Assembly (NCBI GenBank): GCA_946405675.1
Contig: CAMJIC010000030.1
Coordinates: 1 to 16,237 of the forward strand
Source of the DNA: an uncultured Clostridia bacterium
Lineage (GTDB): Bacteria > Bacillota > Clostridia > Lachnospirales > Lachnospiraceae
Length of the DNA stretch: 16,237 nucleotides
Direction: 5' to 3'
The position numbers and the translations under genes are program-made. The notes below the pieces were generated by a model that did no database searches, had not been told where the DNA came from, and saw nothing but the letters and a program-made list of their open reading frames with translations. Shown here one piece after another: positions 1-5,724 of this stretch (the stretch's first letter is position 1; each line of letters opens with the position of its first letter).

Positions 1-2
1 TT

Positions 3-719
3 GTAGATGCTGCAAAAGGCATTGAGAGGGGAACACTTATGACCTTGACTCAGGTCATCGCGGATGAACTGAGAAAGGCTGGAAAGGCTGCCCGCCTTGT
101 CGCACTCTCGGGTCCGACCCATGCGGAGGAAGTCGCAAAGGATCTTCCCACGACTATCGTTGCCGCTAGCAGCGACGAGGATGCGGCACTGGAGGTACAG
201 CAGATCTTCATGAATGACGTGATGCGTGTCTATACCAATGACGACATCACGGGGGTTGAACTGTGCGGCGCGATGAAGAACATCATCGCCCTTGCCAGCG
301 GCGCCGCCCTTGGGCTCGGATATGGGGATAATACGAAGGCTGCACTGATCACCCGGGGGATGCACGAGATCACAAGCCTCGGCATCGCAATGGGATGTGA
401 GCCCGGAACCTTTTCGGGACTCGCCGGGATCGGAGACCTGATCGTGACCGCAACCTCCGTACACTCCAGAAACAACCGCTGCGGGCATCTGATCGGTGAA
501 GGCATGGCACCGGCCGACGCTATCCAAAAGATCGGCATGGTCGTCGAAGGGATCAACGCCATTCCTGCGGCCCTTGAGCTGCAGAAAAAGTACAACGTGG
601 AGATGCCCCTGGTCAATGCGATCGATGCAGTGGTCAATCACGGTGCCGACCCCAGAGAAACCGTACATTTCCTGATGACACGCGCACCGCGCTCTGAGAT
701 GGAGTACCGCAGGTCATGA
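3..719 (+). CDS. gpsA: NAD(P)+-dependent glycerol-3-phosphate dehydrogenase, 3' part (5' end outside window)
   Basis: GpsA reduces dihydroxyacetone phosphate to sn-glycerol-3-phosphate in the cytosol, the entry point to phospholipid synthesis. The frame is open from base 3, before the internal ATG at 39. It reads VDAAKGIERGTLMTLTQVI, the family's 'AKGIE' strand, so the ATG at 39 is not the start and roughly the first 90 residues are missing. Visible family marks are SGPTHAEEVA, the catalytic-lysine segment LCGAMKNIIALASG, GYGDNTKAALITRG, GLAGIGDLIVTATS and the substrate loop SVHSRNNRCG near the middle of the C-terminal helical domain. The C-terminus is normal. A strong terminator follows about 80 nt downstream, so this is probably the last gene of its transcript. 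In Firmicutes gpsA often follows plsY, but that side is not visible. The assignment is secure; only the 5' end is unknown. Confidence 0.96.
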   Translation, partial: VDAAKGIERGTLMTLTQVIADELRKAGKAARLVALSGPTHAEEVAKDLPTTIVAASSDEDAALEVQQIFMNDVMRVYTNDDITGVELCGAMKNIIALASGAALGLGYGDNTKAALITRGMHEITSLGIAMGCEPGTFSGLAGIGDLIVTATSVHSRNNRCGHLIGEGMAPADAIQKIGMVVEGINAIPAALELQKKYNVEMPLVNAIDAVVNHGADPRETVHFLMTRAPRSEMEYRRS

Positions 720-796
720 CCGCAGATTTCAGAATACTGCAGCGTGGATCAAAACCTGAATGAAAAGGAATAGAAACTGCTTTGAACAGTTTCAGG

Positions 797-831
797 AAAA
801 ATCCCTTCTGAACAGACAGAGGGGATTTTTT
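797..831 (+). terminator. Rho-independent terminator after gpsA
   Basis: A 14-bp stem (797-810 with 817-830, one G-U pair) closes a 6-nt AACAGA loop and runs into a T tract ending at 831. A smaller perfect 7-bp hairpin (GAAACTG at 773-779, CAGTTTC at 787-793) sits just upstream. The A-rich left arm means it may also work on the minus strand. The stem and loop contain CTGAACAG, the core of the dispersed repeat described below. Confidence 0.88.
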
Positions 832-852
832 GTGCAAATTGACTGTTTTGCA

Positions 853-882
853 AGTGCTTCGGGCTGTCCTGAACAGTTAACC
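853..882 (+). repeat. Dispersed CTGAACAG repeat, copy 1 (half-type)
   Basis: This stretch is nearly identical to 12210-12238: both run AGTGCTTCGGGCTGTCC and then TGAACAGT(T)AACC, differing by one inserted base. Its right half matches the right arm of the full palindromic copies at 2649, 2979 and 12098. Here ACTGTT at 842-847 can pair with AACAGT at 872-877, so the copy may still form a stem-loop. It ends 15 nt before the -35 box of the antiporter promoter. Confidence 0.75.
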
Positions 883-897
883 TGCTTCTTTTTTATC

Positions 898-927
898 TTG
901 ACAACCTCTGACGATTTGAGATAATAA
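898..927 (+). promoter_or_regulatory. Sigma-A type promoter of the NhaC-family antiporter gene
   Basis: TTGACA (898-903) is a perfect -35 box. A -10 box follows as GATAAT (920-925, spacing 16) or TAATAA (922-927, spacing 18). Transcription would start near 933, giving a 5' leader of about 65 nt. The leader holds an imperfect inverted repeat (CTTTAA / TTAAAG around GCAA / TTGC, about 942-973) just before the ribosome binding site. Confidence 0.65.
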
Positions 928-997
928 TTCTGATACATGCACTTTAACATTGCAAAGCGTTGCTGATTAAAGTTATGAATTACAAGGAGGAGGTAGT

Positions 998-2638
998 ATG
1001 AATCGATCAGCAAAGAAACGATTGGCACTTGTCCTGCCCGCAGGACTTCTCCTGGCTCTGGCTCCGGCAATGAACGTGCTGGCGGAGGACGCAGCGCAGG
1101 AGATCGCCAAAAGCTCTCATTTCTACAATACTTTTTGGGCCCTGATTCCGTCCTTTGTAGCAATCATCCTGGCACTCATCACCAGAGAGGTCTATTCTTC
1201 CCTGTTTATCGGGATCACGGTAGGCGCGGTTCTGGCGGCAAACGGCAACTTTGAGAAAACACTGGGGAACATCTTCACCAACGGCATTGTCGCCTCTGTC
1301 TCAGACCCGTACAATGTGGGTATCCTGGTATTCCTGATCATGCTGGGATCCATCGTCTCGCTGATGAACAAAGCCGGCGGTTCGGCCGCATTTGGCCGTT
1401 GGGCGGATGATCATATCAAAACCAGGCGCGGTGCCCAGCTTTCCACCATCCTGCTTGGCATCCTGATCTTCATCGATGACTATTTCAACTGCCTGACGGT
1501 GGGCTCTGTCATGCGTCCCGTGACCGACCGGCACAAGATCTCCAGGGCAAAGCTTGCCTATCTGATCGATGCGACAGCAGCCCCGGTCTGCATTATCGCG
1601 CCGATCTCATCCTGGGCAGCTGCGGTCTCAGGCTTCGTTCCGGACGGTTCCGGCCTTGCTCTTTTCATCCGGACGATCCCCTACAATTTCTATGCCCTCC
1701 TGACCATCGTCATGATGCTTACGATCACGATCAAGAACGTGGATTATGGCCCGATGATGAAGTTTGAGAAAAATGCAAAAGCCGGTGACCTGTTTTCCGG
1801 TGCAAATCCCTATGCGAACGAGGCAGACACTGTCCCGGAAGGCAAGGGAAAGGTCATCGACCTGATCCTTCCCGTTATCGTTCTCGTCGTCTGCTGCGTT
1901 ATCGGCATGATCTACACCGGCGGGTTCTTCAGCGGCGCGAACTTTATTGATGCATTCTCCAATTCCGACGCTTCGGTAGGTCTCATGCTGGGCTCCGCCT
2001 TCGGACTTCTCTTCGCGATCATTTACTACGTTGCCCGCAGATCCTTCTCCTTTAAGGAAGCAGTGGGCTGTGTGCCGGAGGGCTTCAAGGCAATGGTTCC
2101 TGCGATCATGATCCTGATCTTCGCATGGTCCTTGAAGAATATGACATCTTACCTTGGCGCGGATGTCTATGTGGCAGGCATCATCCAGGGTTCCGCAAAG
2201 GGGCTGCAGATGTTCCTTCCTGCTGTCATCTTCCTGATCGGCTGTGTCCTCAGCTTTGCGACCGGCACCAGCTGGGGAACCTTCGGCATCCTGATTCCCA
2301 TCGTCTTGCAAGCCTTCCCATGGTCGGATGGCAATCCGATCTCCATCGTATGCGTCGCGGCCTGCATGGCCGGTGCCGTATGCGGAGACCACTGTAGTCC
2401 GATCTCGGATACAACGATCATGTCCTCGGCAGGTGCCCAGTGTGAGCATGTCAATCATGTATCGACCCAGCTTCCTTATGCATTGACCTGCGCATGTGTC
2501 TCCGCCCTTGGATATCTGCTTGCCGGAATCCTTGCAGTCAACCATATCCCGGCAGTCACCGCCCTTCCGTTCGCGGTTCTTCTTATGATCATTGTTGTGC
2601 TGGTTCTTGGAAAAAAGACGGACGACGCTGCGGCATAA
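998..2638 (+). CDS. NhaC-family Na+/H+ antiporter
   Basis: A polytopic membrane protein of 546 residues expected to exchange Na+ for H+ at the cytoplasmic membrane. The ATG at 998 is preceded by AAGGAGGAGG at good spacing. The N-terminus (KKR, then a hydrophobic stretch ending near VLAED) looks like a signal peptide or signal anchor. About 11 hydrophobic segments follow. The family blocks are clear: IDDYFNCLTVGSVMRPVTDR from residue 159, the ATAAPVCIIAPISSWAA stretch after it, and GDHCSPISDTTIMSSAGA from residue 463, where the conserved polar residues of NhaC carriers lie. It has its own promoter (898-927) and terminator (2696-2732), so it appears monocistronic. Related NhaC carriers exchange malate/lactate (MleN) or arginine/ornithine, so the substrate is inferred; the family is certain. 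Confidence 0.9.
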   Translation: MNRSAKKRLALVLPAGLLLALAPAMNVLAEDAAQEIAKSSHFYNTFWALIPSFVAIILALITREVYSSLFIGITVGAVLAANGNFEKTLGNIFTNGIVASVSDPYNVGILVFLIMLGSIVSLMNKAGGSAAFGRWADDHIKTRRGAQLSTILLGILIFIDDYFNCLTVGSVMRPVTDRHKISRAKLAYLIDATAAPVCIIAPISSWAAAVSGFVPDGSGLALFIRTIPYNFYALLTIVMMLTITIKNVDYGPMMKFEKNAKAGDLFSGANPYANEADTVPEGKGKVIDLILPVIVLVVCCVIGMIYTGGFFSGANFIDAFSNSDASVGLMLGSAFGLLFAIIYYVARRSFSFKEAVGCVPEGFKAMVPAIMILIFAWSLKNMTSYLGADVYVAGIIQGSAKGLQMFLPAVIFLIGCVLSFATGTSWGTFGILIPIVLQAFPWSDGNPISIVCVAACMAGAVCGDHCSPISDTTIMSSAGAQCEHVNHVSTQLPYALTCACVSALGYLLAGILAVNHIPAVTALPFAVLLMIIVVLVLGKKTDDAAA

Positions 2639-2648
2639 TAAAAAATGT

Positions 2649-2676
2649 GTAACTGTTCAGAACCTGTCCTGAACAG
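2649..2676 (+). repeat. Dispersed CTGTTCAG repeat, copy 2 (full palindrome)
   Basis: Inverted arms CTGTTCAG (2653-2660) and CTGAACAG (2669-2676) flank AACCTGTC, and GTAA precedes the left arm. The same 28-nt unit recurs at 2979-3006 with three substitutions and, in more perfect form, at 12098-12131. It lies only 10 nt after the antiporter stop codon, in the 3' untranslated region before the terminator. Confidence 0.8.
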
Positions 2677-2695
2677 CTGCATAAATGTTATCTTC

Positions 2696-2732
2696 AGGAA
2701 ATGACACCCCTTCGGGCGGGGTGTCATTTCCT
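2696..2732 (+). terminator. Terminator of the antiporter gene
   Basis: A perfect 15-bp inverted repeat (2696-2710 with 2718-2732, AGGAAATGACACCCC on the left) has a 7-nt TTCGGGC loop. The tail is pyrimidine-rich and only moderately T-rich, so it may act mainly as an RNA-end stabiliser or in both directions. No other hairpin of this strength lies between here and the next gene. Confidence 0.75.
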
Positions 2733-2859
2733 TTCTGATTTCACAGACAGATGTGAGCCAGGGAAGATCCTTTCAAAAGTGTGCGTCCCGCCCCCCGCGG
2801 GCCAGTGGGTGACTTGTAACGGTATATGGCATCAAGTGAAATTTGCAGATCACCCATAC

Positions 2860-2888
2860 TTGCTTTCTCTTTTTTAACATGATAAGAT
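2860..2888 (+). promoter_or_regulatory. Possible promoter for the prepilin peptidase gene
   Basis: TTGCTT (2860-2865) and TAAGAT (2883-2888) are separated by 17 nt in an AT-rich patch. Each box matches only part of the consensus. Use would give a leader of about 230 nt containing repeat copy 3 and a pyrimidine-rich tract. Just upstream, GGGTGACTTG (2807-2816) and a partly complementary stretch ending in ATCACCC (2855) form an imperfect inverted repeat. Apart from these elements I see nothing coding in the gap 2733-3126. Confidence 0.35.
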
Positions 2889-2978
2889 AGAGTCAATTCA
2901 GATGCTGCATATAAACAATAATCATTTGCATCACATCTTGTGTAACCTTTCTACGTCTCATTCGGCGCATCATTTTCT

Positions 2979-3006
2979 GTAACCGTTTGGAACCTGTCCT
3001 GAACAG
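2979..3006 (+). repeat. Dispersed CTGTTCAG repeat, copy 3 (decayed left arm)
   Basis: This is the same 28-nt unit as copy 2, with three changes in the left arm (CGTTTGG in place of TGTTCAG) and an identical right half, AACCTGTCCTGAACAG. It lies in the putative leader of the prepilin peptidase gene. The damaged left arm weakens the hairpin, suggesting an older copy or weak selection on pairing. Confidence 0.75.
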
Positions 3007-3105
3007 ACCCCATTTCTTTTCCTTCTCAAACCCTGCTCTCAGTCTCTTCCGGCTTTCCTGGCTTTTCCTGCTTTTCCGCCCTTCTCTTCCATCTTGATTC
3101 CTCCC
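3007..3105 (+). other. Polypyrimidine tract ahead of the prepilin peptidase gene
   Basis: About 100 nt are strongly biased to C and T on the plus strand, with near-tandem units such as GGCTTTCCTGGCTTTTCC and TGCTTTTCCGCC. The bias ends at the ribosome binding site AAAGGAG (3112-3118). The minus strand is purine-rich and so produces spurious SD-like motifs and lysine/glycine/arginine-rich reading frames, which I do not believe are genes. Its function is unknown; a slippage-prone or triplex-forming tract is possible. Confidence 0.5.
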
Positions 3106-3126
3106 GATCTGCAAAGGAGTCTTCCC

Positions 3127-3681
3127 ATGAATCTGGTCACCTTGCTTCCCTTTGCCTGTGCCTGCGCCTTCTGCGACCTGAACACCAGAAGGATCCCGAA
3201 TTCATTGATCCTCTGCGGCCTTACTGGAACACTGTTATCGCGCATCCTGACGGTCTGCCGGTTCTTTCCGCATGTCCTGCCCCCTGTTGCGGATGGCCTG
3301 GCCGGATTCCTGCTGCCATGGCTTTGCCTTGGAATGCTTGCCACCCTGAAAATGATCGGCGGCGGTGATGTGAAGCTTCTTTCTGTCATCGGACTTGAGC
3401 TTGGCGCAAAATGCTGCATGACTGTCATGTGGTACTCTCTCCTGATCGGTGCTGCCTGGTCCGCATACATTATGATCAGGCACAAAAGCCTGGCCTGGCG
3501 GATGAGCCATCTGTACCAGTATGTGCAAAAAGCTGTCACGACGGGAACACTTCCGCCCTACCGCACCTCAAAATCAAGGCCCGTTTCCGGTGATCATTCC
3601 TCAGGAGAATTCTGCTTCGCTGTCCCCATACTATGTGCCCTTCTCCTTGTTCTCACTGATCTTCCACATTTCCTTATATGA
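3127..3681 (+). CDS. A24-family prepilin peptidase (TadV/CpaA-like)
   Basis: A small integral membrane aspartic peptidase of 184 residues, expected to cleave the leader of type IV-like (Flp/Tad) prepilins on the cytoplasmic side. The ATG at 3127 is chosen because AAAGGAG ends 8 nt upstream; an earlier in-frame TTG has no such site. The two catalytic aspartates are visible: D17 in CDLNTRRIPN and D81 in the GGGD motif (GGGDVKLL, residues 78-84). About five hydrophobic helices are present and there is no N-terminal methyltransferase domain, which fits the short TadV/CpaA type rather than the longer PilD type. The last 40 residues, after the YRTSKSRP region, are polar and then end in one more hydrophobic helix. 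A TadZ/CpaE-like gene follows after 192 nt, supporting a Tad-pilus role. No pilin gene is visible. Confidence 0.86.
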   Translation: MNLVTLLPFACACAFCDLNTRRIPNSLILCGLTGTLLSRILTVCRFFPHVLPPVADGLAGFLLPWLCLGMLATLKMIGGGDVKLLSVIGLELGAKCCMTVMWYSLLIGAAWSAYIMIRHKSLAWRMSHLYQYVQKAVTTGTLPPYRTSKSRPVSGDHSSGEFCFAVPILCALLLVLTDLPHFLI

Positions 3682-3726
3682 TCAATGATCAATCAGGTTC
3701 TGTCACAAAAGAAAATTACATGCCCG

Positions 3727-3801
3727 ATGTCATACAGTTTCTGCTTTCCCGGGCTCTTAGGAGGTGTTCAGAAAGCTGTGAAATCGGAAACTGAATGACA
3801 T
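3727..3801. repeat. Long inverted repeat between prepilin peptidase and tadZ-like genes
   Basis: Left arm ATGTCATACAGTTTC (3727-3741) pairs with right arm GAAACTGAATGACAT (3787-3801), 14 of 15 positions. Inside, GCTTTC (3743-3748) can pair with GAAAGC (3771-3776), giving a two-tier stem of about 75 nt. There is no T tract directly after it, so it is not a standard terminator. It may be a folded RNA segment or a remnant of a small palindromic element. Confidence 0.55.
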
Positions 3802-3873
3802 TGAGTCACGTCCCTGCCAGCTGCACATAGCTTGCAACAAAAATACCTACGATAAAGAAGGAGGTTTCAGAAA

Positions 3874-4878
3874 ATGAAAAAAGAAAAGAAAATCTTTGCC
3901 ATCTGCGACCTGGAGGAAGCCTATGTCGTCCATCTTGCAGATTACCTTAACCAGAAAACGGATCTTCCATTCCGGGTGATGGCATTTACCAGGCTGGACA
4001 GCCTGATTGAATATGCGCAGGGCCATGAGATTGAGATCCTGCTGATTTCCGTCGATGCGATGACGGATGAGGTACGCTCCCTGAATGTTCACCGGACCAT
4101 CATTCTTTCCGACGGGGAAGCGCCAAACCTGGAAGAGGATGACGTGTTTATTGACAAATACCAGGATTCCGACACAATTGCCCGTCTGGTCTGCAGCTTT
4201 GCAGGACAGGCGGATGAACGGCTGAAGGATTCTTTGGGAAACTGCCGGCTGATCAGTGTGTACTCTCCCATTGCCCGCTGCGGCAAAACATTGTTTTCCC
4301 TCACGCTTGCACAGGACATCTCGCAATCTGAAAAGACTCTTTATCTGAACCTGGAAAACTGCAGCGGCCTGGAAGGGCTGCTCAAAGCGAGCTGGCGCGA
4401 AGACATGGCAGACCTGATGCATGCTTCACGCGCGGAACCGGAGAATCTGGGTTCCAGGCTCGAGAGCATCGTCAAAAGCTATGGGAATCTTGATATCTGC
4501 CCGCCTCCATTCTTCCCGGAGGATTTGCGGGAAACAAGCGTGCCGGAATGGATACGGTTCTTTGCCTCCCTCGCTCAGGACGGCGGATATCAGGCAATCG
4601 TCCTTGACATCGGAGACCAGATCCGGGACATCCCTGACCTTCTGAAAATGAGCAGCACCGTCTTCTTTCCCATCCTTCCCGATCCAGTATCACGCTCCAA
4701 AGTCTCCCAGTTTGAAAAAAACCTGGATGCTCTTTCCCTCGACGACGTCCGCCGGAAGCTGATCCGCCTGTACCTTCCCTCTGTCACCGTCCGCAGCCTC
4801 GGTGCCTCCCTACTCGATGACCTGATGTACGGAAGCATGGGGAATTTTGTCAGGCAGATGCAGCGGGAGCAGAATTGA
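3874..4878 (+). CDS. TadZ/CpaE-like pilus-assembly ATPase with atypical P-loop
   Basis: A 334-residue protein starting at an ATG with AAGGAGG 9 nt upstream. Residues 1 to about 110 (KKIFAICDLEEAYVVHLADYL onward) look like a degenerate receiver domain, with LLISVDAM in the phospho-acceptor strand position. Residues from about 120 on are a MinD/ParA-type fold: P-loop SPIARCGKT at 131-139 and a Walker-B-like strand AIVLDIGDQ. The signature lysine of the deviant Walker A motif (KGGxGKT) is replaced, reading IARCGKT, while the second lysine (K138) remains. This architecture matches the Flp/Tad polar-localisation protein TadZ (CpaE in Caulobacter), whose Eubacterium rectale member is known as an atypical ATPase. 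It follows an A24 peptidase, but no CpaF, TadB, TadC or Flp gene is present here. Fold confidence is high and pilus role good; nucleotide hydrolysis is uncertain. Confidence 0.78.
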   Translation: MKKEKKIFAICDLEEAYVVHLADYLNQKTDLPFRVMAFTRLDSLIEYAQGHEIEILLISVDAMTDEVRSLNVHRTIILSDGEAPNLEEDDVFIDKYQDSDTIARLVCSFAGQADERLKDSLGNCRLISVYSPIARCGKTLFSLTLAQDISQSEKTLYLNLENCSGLEGLLKASWREDMADLMHASRAEPENLGSRLESIVKSYGNLDICPPPFFPEDLRETSVPEWIRFFASLAQDGGYQAIVLDIGDQIRDIPDLLKMSSTVFFPILPDPVSRSKVSQFEKNLDALSLDDVRRKLIRLYLPSVTVRSLGASLLDDLMYGSMGNFVRQMQREQN

Positions 4879-4880
4879 TG

Positions 4881-4957
4881 TACGACGAGGCTTTCTGACG
4901 CAGATATCGGAAAACCGGACAAACAATACGCATAAGTTAATTCGTGGCAGGTTCTTA
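4881..4957 (+). repeat. Second dispersed repeat family, copy A
   Basis: About 77 nt starting TACGACGAGGCTTTC right after the tadZ-like stop codon. The segment from GCAGATATCGGAAAACC to ATTCGTGGCAG is closely matched by copy B (9622-9671). Its left end GCGAGGCTTTC-like block and its right end are matched by copy C (8018-8094). It has no open reading frame of its own. Confidence 0.7.
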
Positions 4958-4965
4958 GGATGCCG

Positions 4966-5003
4966 GAACAAAATAAGACTGCGGACAACAAACCGCAGTC
5001 TTA
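4966..5003 (-). terminator. Terminator of the minus-strand orphan gene
   Basis: A perfect 11-bp stem (TAAGACTGCGG at 4974-4984, CCGCAGTCTTA at 4993-5003) has an 8-nt loop. Read on the minus strand, the stem is followed by ATTTTGTT. On the plus strand it runs into CCCGGG, so it works best for the gene at 5086-5400, ending about 85 nt after that gene's stop. Confidence 0.8.
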
Positions 5004-5085
5004 CCCGGGAATTGAGCTTTCCCTCATCATGTTCAGGTTTTTGTTCAACTTAACACCTCGTTACATACTGGTGGCTGACCGATCT

Positions 5086-5400
5086 TCATCTGACAGCGTA
5101 ATTCTTTAATCTCACCCGCATTTGTAGAAATCTCCATGTTTTTCCCGGATAAAGGAAAATATGACTTAGGCGGATTCCGTACAGAAGGGTGAAGTAGATC
5201 TCATGGCTGATGCACCATTGACAGATCGTCTCGCTGGTCATCAGGCCCTTCTTCACATTTTCATCCAGATACTTGAAGAGCATCGCATCCCGTTCCGAGT
5301 ATTCGGCTGCAACGACCGGAAATTCCAGTCCCTTGATGTAGAAGTGAAGTCCCCTCAGGCCTTCTTCACGAAACCCTAGGATTTTTCCTGCAGGTTTCAT
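5086..5400 (-). CDS. Orphan protein of 104 residues, function unknown
   Basis: I do not recognise this family. The gene is credible because AAAGGAGG stands just before the ATG (gap of only about 3 nt), a clear minus-strand terminator follows (4966-5003), and extended -10 motifs lie upstream. The protein is soluble-looking and mixed in charge. It has an acidic patch, EYSERDAMLFKYLDENVKKG, in the middle, an aromatic stretch (ISHEIYFTLLYGIRLSHIFLY) after residue 65, and a basic tail (RFLQMRVRLKNYAVR). Two cysteines are visible around MTSETICQWCISHE. No signal peptide or clear transmembrane helix is visible; the aromatic stretch is the only candidate. It is transcribed alone, divergent from murG. 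It could be a small regulatory or toxin-like protein, but nothing in the sequence decides this. Confidence 0.55.
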   Translation of the reverse strand: MKPAGKILGFREEGLRGLHFYIKGLEFPVVAAEYSERDAMLFKYLDENVKKGLMTSETICQWCISHEIYFTLLYGIRLSHIFLYPGKTWRFLQMRVRLKNYAVR

Positions 5401-5467
5401 GTTCCTCCTTTCCCTTTACGTTTCTGCTTTGCCTCTCCTCCTTTCTTCTGCTGAAATCTCGTTTCTA

Positions 5468-5476
5468 TGTTATAAT
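5468..5476 (+). promoter_or_regulatory. Extended -10 promoter candidate facing murG
   Basis: TGT precedes a perfect TATAAT (5471-5476). No good -35 box is present at the usual distance. Use would give murG a leader of about 240 nt. The leader would include a perfect 10-bp palindrome, TGACATGTCA (5500-5509), flanked by CCCA and GGG, which could be an operator. Confidence 0.35.
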
Positions 5477-5563
5477 ACCCATGTTGCGGCCGTCCCATGT
5501 GACATGTCAGGGCACCCGGCAGCAGAACCGTGAGCCGCGGCACATTCATGTTCAGGCAAGTCC

Positions 5564-5572
5564 ATTATAGCA
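5564..5572 (-). promoter_or_regulatory. Extended -10 promoter candidate for the orphan gene
   Basis: On the minus strand TGC precedes a perfect TATAAT. Transcription would start near 5557 and give the 104-residue gene a leader of about 155 nt. That leader is GC-rich and includes the TGACATGTCA palindrome. There is no convincing -35 box, so the extended -10 would carry the recognition. Confidence 0.4.
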
Positions 5573-5632
5573 CAACTCTTTCAGAATATTCATGAAAAAT
5601 ATGTAAACTCTTTTTTTATTTTGAAATGCCGG

Positions 5633-5684
5633 GCAACAAATCACACCCACAGGCCGGCCCGCTGATGGGGGCGTGACTTGTTAC
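5633..5684. repeat. Imperfect inverted repeat upstream of murG
   Basis: GCAACAAATCACACCC (5633-5648) pairs with the segment GGGCGTGACTTGTTAC (5669-5684) at 13 of 16 positions, around a GC-rich centre, AGGCCGGCCCGCTGATG. The right arm shares GTGACTTGTwAC with 2809-2820 and, reversed, with 16188-16199. It ends about 9 nt before the candidate murG promoter, so it could be a regulatory site. Confidence 0.45.
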
Positions 5685-5692
5685 AGTGCTGG

Positions 5693-5701
5693 TGCTATAT
5701 T
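5693..5701 (+). promoter_or_regulatory. Extended -10 promoter candidate proximal to murG
   Basis: TGC precedes TATATT (5696-5701), placing the start near 5708 and the ribosome binding site TAAGGAGA (5711-5718) almost at the transcript start. No -35 box at 17 nt is evident. It competes with the upstream candidate at 5468-5476; the sequence does not decide between them. Confidence 0.35.
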
Positions 5702-5724
5702 TTTTCTAAGTAAGGAGATTCACC

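Noticed and set aside
1628..2545. Long minus-strand reading frame of 305 codons opposite the antiporter gene
   Set aside because: It is the antisense shadow of a clear membrane-protein gene, with a composition unlike a real protein and no ribosome site.
2893..3114. Minus-strand reading frames with a GGGAGGA site ahead of a short MEEKGGKAGKARKAGRD peptide or a longer basic protein
   Set aside because: They arise from the purine-rich strand of the polypyrimidine tract; the longer frame runs through a repeat copy and there is no promoter.
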